Shown: piece by piece, positions 5,231-9,258 of the stretch | How positions within the stretch are numbered: position 1 is the stretch's first letter | Layout of the letters: each line of letters opens with the position of its first letter | Source of the DNA: an uncultured Oscillospiraceae bacterium | Lineage (GTDB): Bacteria > Bacillota > Clostridia > Oscillospirales > Oscillospiraceae | Direction: 5' to 3' | Length of the DNA: 9,258 nucleotides | Assembly (NCBI GenBank): GCA_905236265.1 | Contig: CAJOOV010000229.1 | Coordinates: 1 to 9,258, forward strand | Notes under the pieces: model-generated | Told to the model about the DNA's origin: nothing | Seen by the model: only the letters and a program-made list of their open reading frames with translations | Databases searched by the model: none | Translations under genes and position numbers: made by a program

Positions 5231-7120
5231 ATGATCGACATTACCGTTCAAAACCTGATAAAATCCTTCGAGGTGGGGGATAACCTGCTGGATGGGCTGA
5301 CCTTTCAGGTGGATGCCGGGGAGCGGGTGGGCATTCTGGGCAAAAACGGCTGCGGAAAGACCACGCTGTTCAAAATCCTCACCGGGGAGTACGACTATGA
5401 CGAGGGCGTTGTATCCGCCGCACCGGGGAAGAAGCTGGGACTGATCTCCCAGATTCCCGTCTACCCTGACGGTTTCAGCGTAGAGCAGGTGCTGGACACT
5501 GCCTTTGCCCGGCTGCACCGGATGGAGGAGGAGCTGGAAAGCCTTGCCGCACGCATGGCGGCAGGGGAGAGCGGCAAGGCGCTTTTGAATCGGTATGACG
5601 AGCTGAGCCAGACCTTTCAGGTGGAGGGGGGCTATGATGCGAAGGTTCGTCTGGGCAAGGTGTGCAACGGACTGGAAATCTCCCCGGACATGCGCCAGCG
5701 CCCCTTTGAGCTGCTCTCCGGGGGAGAGAAGACCAGAGTGAATCTGGCTCGGCTGATTCTGGAGGATACGGACATCCTGCTGCTGGATGAGCCGACCAAC
5801 CATCTGGACCTGCGGGCCACGGAGTGGCTGGAGGAGTATCTGGACTCCTTCCGGGGAACGGTGCTGGCCATCTCCCACGACCGGTATTTTCTTGACCGGG
5901 TGGTGAAGCGGGTCATCGAGATCGACCGGGGCAGGGCGGTGTTCTACTCCGGGAACTACTCTTTCTATGTGCAGGAGAAGGAGCGTCGGTATCAGGAGCA
6001 GCTGAAGCAGTACGAAAAGGAGCAGGCGAAAATCGCCCAGCTCACCGCCACTGCCACGCTGATGCACCAGCACGGCACGGAGAAGCTGCACAAGACCGCC
6101 TTTGCCATTGAAAAACGGATTGACCGCCTGCGCTCCACCCAGCGCCCTGTGGCAAGAGAAAAGGCGATGCAGGTGGGCTTCGGAGAGCGGGAGTTTCAGG
6201 GAGACTGCCTGTTTACCGTGGAGCGGGTGTCCAAAGCCTTCGCAGAGCGCACCCTCTTTTCCGGCGTGAATCTGGAGGTGCTGGGCGGGGAGCGGATTGC
6301 CCTTCTGGGGGACAACGGCACCGGAAAGACCACCTTTTTAAAGCTCCTGCTGGAGCAGGAGACGCCGGACACCGGCCAGATCCGCTTCGGCCCCACGGTC
6401 AGGGTGGGGTATCTCCCCCAGATCGTCACCTTTGACCACCCGGAGCGCAGCCTTTTGGACACCCTTTTGTGGGAGGACAACTGCTCCGCACAGGAGGCGA
6501 GAGACCGTCTGGGCGCCTTCCGGTTCCGGGGGGAGGACGTGTTCAAGCCGGTGATCGCCCTCTCCGGCGGCGAGCGCTCCCGGCTGAAGCTGTGCCAGCT
6601 CATGGCAAAGCGGATCAACCTGCTGATTCTGGACGAGCCCACCAACCATCTGGACATCAGCTCAAGGGAGTGGATTGAACAGGCGGTGGAGGACTACGAG
6701 GGGGCGTTGCTGTTTGTCTCCCATGACCGGTACTTTATCAACCGCTTCGCCACCCGGATCTGGTTTCTGGAAAACGCCCGCATCACCGATTTCAGGGGCA
6801 ACTACGACGACTGGCAGCGGAAAAAGGCACGGGAGGCAGAGCTTCGCAATGTGCCCCGCTTCCAGCCGGAGGCGAAAAAGCCGAAGAAGGAGAAGCCCTC
6901 CGGCGGCACCCGGCAGCAGGAAAAGGAGCTGCGGGCGGTGGAGCGGCAGATTCAGAAGCTGGAGGAGGCGGCGGCGCAGATCGAGGCGGAGATGGCAGAG
7001 AATGCCGCCGATTACCGGAAGCTGCAGGAGCTGATGCAGCAACAGACGGAGAATGAGCGACAGCTGACGGAGGCGTATGAGCGATGGGAAACCCTGTCCG
7101 AAGCGTTGGAAGGCGTATGA
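5231..7120 (+). CDS. ABC-F family ATPase (Uup/YdiF-like), ribosome-associated
   Basis: This soluble protein carries two ABC ATPase domains in one chain and no membrane segment. ABC-F proteins bind the ribosomal E site and relieve stalling or tune translation. Of the 629 residues, domain 1 has Walker A GKNGCGKTT (37-45), signature LSGGEKTRV (162-170), Walker B LLLDEPTNHLD (183-193) and switch ISHDRYFLD (214-222). Domain 2 has GDNGTGKTT (360-368), LSGGERSRL (444-452), LILDEPTNHLD (465-475) and VSHDRYFIN (496-504). A charged P-site-tRNA-interaction linker spans about 240-325. A Lys/Pro-rich stretch (547-556) leads into a C-terminal coiled coil (about 560-625), as in Uup and YdiF. It lies 24 bases after murF with only a weak upstream GGGGATTGAGAG. 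Nothing marks it as an antibiotic-resistance ABC-F, and a housekeeping role is more likely. Confidence 0.93.
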   Translation: MIDITVQNLIKSFEVGDNLLDGLTFQVDAGERVGILGKNGCGKTTLFKILTGEYDYDEGVVSAAPGKKLGLISQIPVYPDGFSVEQVLDTAFARLHRMEEELESLAARMAAGESGKALLNRYDELSQTFQVEGGYDAKVRLGKVCNGLEISPDMRQRPFELLSGGEKTRVNLARLILEDTDILLLDEPTNHLDLRATEWLEEYLDSFRGTVLAISHDRYFLDRVVKRVIEIDRGRAVFYSGNYSFYVQEKERRYQEQLKQYEKEQAKIAQLTATATLMHQHGTEKLHKTAFAIEKRIDRLRSTQRPVAREKAMQVGFGEREFQGDCLFTVERVSKAFAERTLFSGVNLEVLGGERIALLGDNGTGKTTFLKLLLEQETPDTGQIRFGPTVRVGYLPQIVTFDHPERSLLDTLLWEDNCSAQEARDRLGAFRFRGEDVFKPVIALSGGERSRLKLCQLMAKRINLLILDEPTNHLDISSREWIEQAVEDYEGALLFVSHDRYFINRFATRIWFLENARITDFRGNYDDWQRKKAREAELRNVPRFQPEAKKPKKEKPSGGTRQQEKELRAVERQIQKLEEAAAQIEAEMAENAADYRKLQELMQQQTENERQLTEAYERWETLSEALEGV

Positions 7121-7695
7121 CGGCGCTGGTACTGCTGGCTGCGTCGGTGCTGCTGGCGCTGGAGGCGCTGGTGGTCTGGGGCGGCGTGACCCGGCTGAAG
7201 GGAGAGCCGGATGTGGTGGTTGTGCTGGGGGCGAAGCTCTGGGGAGAGCAGCCCTCTCCCGCCCTGCGAAACCGTTTGGATGCGGCGCTGGACTACCTCC
7301 GAGCGCTGCAGGCGCAGGGCTGTATGCCCACGGTGGTGGTCACCGGGGGACAGGGCGAGGACGAGGTGCTCAGCGAGGCGCAGTGTATGGGGGACTATCT
7401 GGTTCGAGGCGGCATCGCCCCGGAGCGGATTATCCGGGAGGACAAGTCCACCAACACGGCGGAGAACCTGAAAAACACAAAGGCTGTGCTGCTGCAAAGG
7501 GGAATCACCGGGAAAAACGTCACCTTTGTCAGCAACTATTTCCACCTGACACGGGTGCGGATGCTGGCCGCCCGGCTGACGCCGGAGTGGCAGGTGTCCA
7601 CCCTTGGCTCATCAGTGCCCGACCTCTCCTCCGGGCTGTACTCCTATTGCCGGGAGACGGTGGCGCTGGTGAAATCCTTTCTCTTTGACAGGTAG
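7084..7695 (+). CDS. YdcF/DUF218 family membrane-anchored protein (ElyC/SanA-like)
   Basis: The 203-residue product has a positively charged N terminus (RSVGRR, 6-11) and one hydrophobic segment (about 13-35), then an extracytoplasmic DUF218 domain. Its motifs are VVVLGAKL (45-52), SPALRNRLDAAL (58-69), VVTGGQGEDEVLSEA (85-99), STNTAENL (122-129) and VSNYFHLTRV (149-158). The biochemical activity of this family is not settled. E. coli members ElyC and SanA affect envelope integrity, so the ddl-murF neighbourhood fits a cell-wall role by inference. The ATG at 7084 has GGAGG 10 bases upstream (7069-7073) and supplies the basic residues ahead of the membrane segment. It overlaps the ABC-F gene by 37 bases. 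The alternative ATG at 7117 overlaps the ABC-F stop as ATGA, has GGAAGG at only 3 bases, and would give 192 residues. Confidence 0.87.
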   Translation: MGNPVRSVGRRMTALVLLAASVLLALEALVVWGGVTRLKGEPDVVVVLGAKLWGEQPSPALRNRLDAALDYLRALQAQGCMPTVVVTGGQGEDEVLSEAQCMGDYLVRGGIAPERIIREDKSTNTAENLKNTKAVLLQRGITGKNVTFVSNYFHLTRVRMLAARLTPEWQVSTLGSSVPDLSSGLYSYCRETVALVKSFLFDR

Positions 7696-7704
7696 AGGTT
7701 TATG

Positions 7705-8775
7705 ATGCTGGAAAAACTGCGACAACTGGATCAGCGCTACAGCGCCCTGCAGGCAAAGCTCTCCGCACCGGAGACCTACGGCGACCCCGCCGTGGTCTCA
7801 AGGCTGAACCGGGAGATAGCGGAGCTGGAGGAGGTGGTCACCGCCTTTCGCACCTATGAGCGGGTGGGACAGGACGTGGAGAGCGCCCGGATGATGCTGG
7901 ACGACGACGACCCGGAGGTGCGGGAGCTGGCCAGAGAGGAGCTGCAGACAGGCAGGGAACGGCTCAGCCAGCTGGAACAGGAGCTGAGGCTTCTGCTGCT
8001 CCCCCGTGACCCCAACGACGGCAGAAGCGTGATCGTGGAGATTCGTGCCGGTGTGGGCGGGGAGGAGGCGGCGCTGTTCGCCCATTCCCTGTACCGGATG
8101 TACACCATGTATGCCGACCGCCGCCATTGGAAGTGTCAGCTTGCCAGCCTCAGCGAGACGGAGCTGGGCGGGGTGAAGGAGGTCATCTTCACCATCGACA
8201 CCCCCGGCGCCTACTCCCGGATGAAGTTTGAAAGCGGCGTCCACCGGGTGCAGCGGGTGCCGGAGACGGAGTCCGGGGGCAGAATCCACACCTCCACCGT
8301 CACCGTGGCGGTGCTTCCCGAAGTGGACGAGGTGGAGCTGGAGATTGACCGGAAGGATCTGCGCATCGACACCTTCCGCTCCTCCGGCGCAGGGGGACAG
8401 CACATCAACAAGACCTCCTCTGCCATCCGCATCACCCACATCCCCACGGGCACCGTGGTGGAGTGTCAGGATCAGCGCAGCCAGCTTCAGAATAAGGAGC
8501 GTGCCATGCAGATTCTCCGCTCCCGGCTGTGGCAGAGCAAGGCGCAGGCGCAGGCGCAGGAGATTACGGAGAACCGCCGTGCGCAGGTGGGCAGCGGAAT
8601 GCGAAACGAGCGCATCCGAACCTATAACTTCCCCCAGGGACGGGTGACGGATCACCGAATCGGGCTGACCCTGTACCGCATTGACAGCGTGATGGACGGG
8701 GACCTGGATGAAATCATAGACGCCCTTGGCTCTGCGGCACAGGCGGAGCTGCTGGCCAAGATGGGACAGAACTGA
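7705..8775 (+). CDS. prfA: Peptide chain release factor 1 (RF1)
   Basis: RF1 recognises UAA and UAG stop codons in the ribosomal A site and triggers peptide release. The 356 residues match the family length. The N-terminal helical domain (1 to about 100) is followed by EIRAGVGGEEAALFA (112-126). The codon-reading region carries RVPETESGGRIH (184-195) with the PxT motif P186-E187-T188. The catalytic loop is SSGAGGQHINKTSSA (226-240) with GGQ at 230-232. RTYNFPQGRVTDHRIG (305-320) is conserved. PxT separates it from RF2, which has SPF, and no frameshift is present. The ATG at 7705 is preferred over 7702 because AGAGG (7694-7698) is 6 bases away and the resulting MLEKL start aligns with Bacillus RF1. 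It follows the YdcF gene by 9 bases. No prmC lies beside it in this window. Confidence 0.97.
   Translation: MLEKLRQLDQRYSALQAKLSAPETYGDPAVVSRLNREIAELEEVVTAFRTYERVGQDVESARMMLDDDDPEVRELAREELQTGRERLSQLEQELRLLLLPRDPNDGRSVIVEIRAGVGGEEAALFAHSLYRMYTMYADRRHWKCQLASLSETELGGVKEVIFTIDTPGAYSRMKFESGVHRVQRVPETESGGRIHTSTVTVAVLPEVDEVELEIDRKDLRIDTFRSSGAGGQHINKTSSAIRITHIPTGTVVECQDQRSQLQNKERAMQILRSRLWQSKAQAQAQEITENRRAQVGSGMRNERIRTYNFPQGRVTDHRIGLTLYRIDSVMDGDLDEIIDALGSAAQAELLAKMGQN
8541..8560 (+). repeat. Short in-frame hexamer repeat inside prfA
   Basis: GGCGCA is repeated three times in tandem plus two bases, encoding the alternating Gln-Ala stretch AQAQAQ (residues 280-285 of RF1). The unit is six bases, so slippage would add or remove two residues without breaking the frame. 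It sits in a helical, tolerant region well away from GGQ and PxT. Confidence 0.6.
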
Positions 8776-8794
8776 CCGGAAAGGAAGGGTTTGC

Positions 8795-9258
8795 TTGCAA
8801 ACCGTGTTATTATCCATCCCACGCCCGGAGGGGCACGAGGAGGAAATTGAACAGGCGGCGGCGCTGATCCGCCGGGGGGAGCTGGTGGCAATCCCCACGG
8901 AGACGGTGTACGGGCTGGGGGCGGATGCCCTGAACCCGGAGGCGGTGGCCGCCATCTATGCCGCAAAGGGCAGGCCGTCGGACAATCCCCTGATTATCCA
9001 CGTCCCCAACGACGTTCGCTGGCTGGAGCGCTTCTGCCTTCAGGTGCCGCCGCTGGCCAGGGAGCTGGCAAGGCGGTTCTGGCCGGGGCCGCTGACCATG
9101 ATACTGAAGCGCAATCCCATCGTCCCTGACCGCACCACGGGGGGACTGGATACCGTGGGTATCCGCTGTCCCGCCCATGGGGTGACAAGGGCGATTATCG
9201 AAAAGGCGGATGTGCCCATTGCCGCCCCCTCTGCCAACACCTCCGGCAGACCCTCCTG
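8795..9258 (+). CDS. sua5: L-threonylcarbamoyladenylate synthase (Sua5/YwlC/YrdC family), 3' end cut by window
   Basis: This enzyme makes threonylcarbamoyl-AMP from threonine, bicarbonate and ATP, the first step of t6A37 modification in ANN-decoding tRNAs. The visible 154 residues cover most of the YrdC domain: AIPTETVYGLGADAL (32-46), AAKGRPSDNPLIIHV (56-70), FWPGPLTMIL (95-104), TVGIRCPAHG (120-129) and APSANTSGRPS (144-154), where the window ends. The KxR and SxN nucleotide-binding residues are present (K58 and R60, S146 and N148). Whether a C-terminal Sua5 domain follows cannot be seen. The start is a TTG at 8795 with AAGGAAGGG just upstream (8781-8789). The next in-frame candidate is GTG 8804. 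It follows prfA by 19 bases, a common pairing in Firmicutes. Confidence 0.93.
   Translation, partial: MQTVLLSIPRPEGHEEEIEQAAALIRRGELVAIPTETVYGLGADALNPEAVAAIYAAKGRPSDNPLIIHVPNDVRWLERFCLQVPPLARELARRFWPGPLTMILKRNPIVPDRTTGGLDTVGIRCPAHGVTRAIIEKADVPIAAPSANTSGRPS

Noticed and set aside
3749..6091. A 780-codon open frame on the minus strand opposite murF and the ABC-F gene.
   Set aside because: Its translation is dominated by His, Leu, Gly, Val and Gln with no recognisable domain, as expected opposite GC-rich, codon-biased genes. The plus-strand genes carry complete family motifs.
5231..7120. Antibiotic-resistance ABC-F (Vga/Lsa/Msr type).
   Set aside because: The C-terminal coiled coil and housekeeping operon context fit Uup/YdiF-type proteins. 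No resistance or mobile genes are nearby.
7077..7688. A 203-codon plus-strand frame almost coincident with the YdcF-like gene but shifted in frame.
   Set aside because: The translation is Gly/Ala-rich with no family motifs, while the frame starting at 7084 carries the full DUF218 motif set and a membrane anchor.
7798..8955. A 385-codon minus-strand open frame opposite prfA and sua5.
   Set aside because: It has no domain and a shadow-like composition, and it lies opposite two well-identified conserved proteins.

Overview
The window looks like ordinary core chromosome from a moderately GC-rich, low-copy Firmicute. The best guess is an Oscillospiraceae/Ruminococcaceae-type Clostridia. This rests on protein features (clostridial-style MreB/Mbl, class Ib aspartate aminotransferase and RF1 with a GGQHINKTSSA segment), strong GGAGG-type ribosome binding sites, GTG and TTG starts, and consensus sigma-A promoters. 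The genus cannot be fixed from the sequence alone.

Layout: two leftward single-gene units and one rightward operon diverge from a 320-base control region (2441-2760). Leftward, a GTG-started class I/II aminotransferase (1232-2440) has its own promoter and ends at a long hairpin terminator. An MreB/Mbl-type actin homologue (37-1065) follows, with its own near-consensus promoter and a perfect 12-bp hairpin terminator at the window edge. Rightward, the operon reads ddl (D-Ala-D-Ala ligase), murF, an ABC-F ATPase, a membrane-anchored YdcF/DUF218 protein, prfA (RF1) and a Sua5/YwlC threonylcarbamoyl-AMP synthase that runs off the right end. Gaps inside the operon are 1 base, 24 bases, a 37-base overlap, 9 bases and 19 bases. 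No terminator is visible between these genes, so one transcript is likely.

Functionally, Ddl makes the D-Ala-D-Ala dipeptide and MurF attaches it to the UDP-MurNAc-tripeptide, so the first two genes are consecutive steps of peptidoglycan precursor synthesis. The YdcF/ElyC/SanA-like protein is a plausible envelope partner. ABC-F, RF1 and Sua5 act in translation: ribosome rescue or tuning, termination at UAA/UAG, and tRNA t6A modification. The MreB homologue on the other strand directs cell-wall elongation.

I found no mobile element, CRISPR array, RNA gene or unknown multi-gene system. The points worth a second look are modest: an unusual MurF substrate-pocket motif, a possible leader ORF overlapping the ddl start, a dyad between the divergent promoters, a competing start choice at the ABC-F/YdcF overlap, and the absence of prmC next to prfA.
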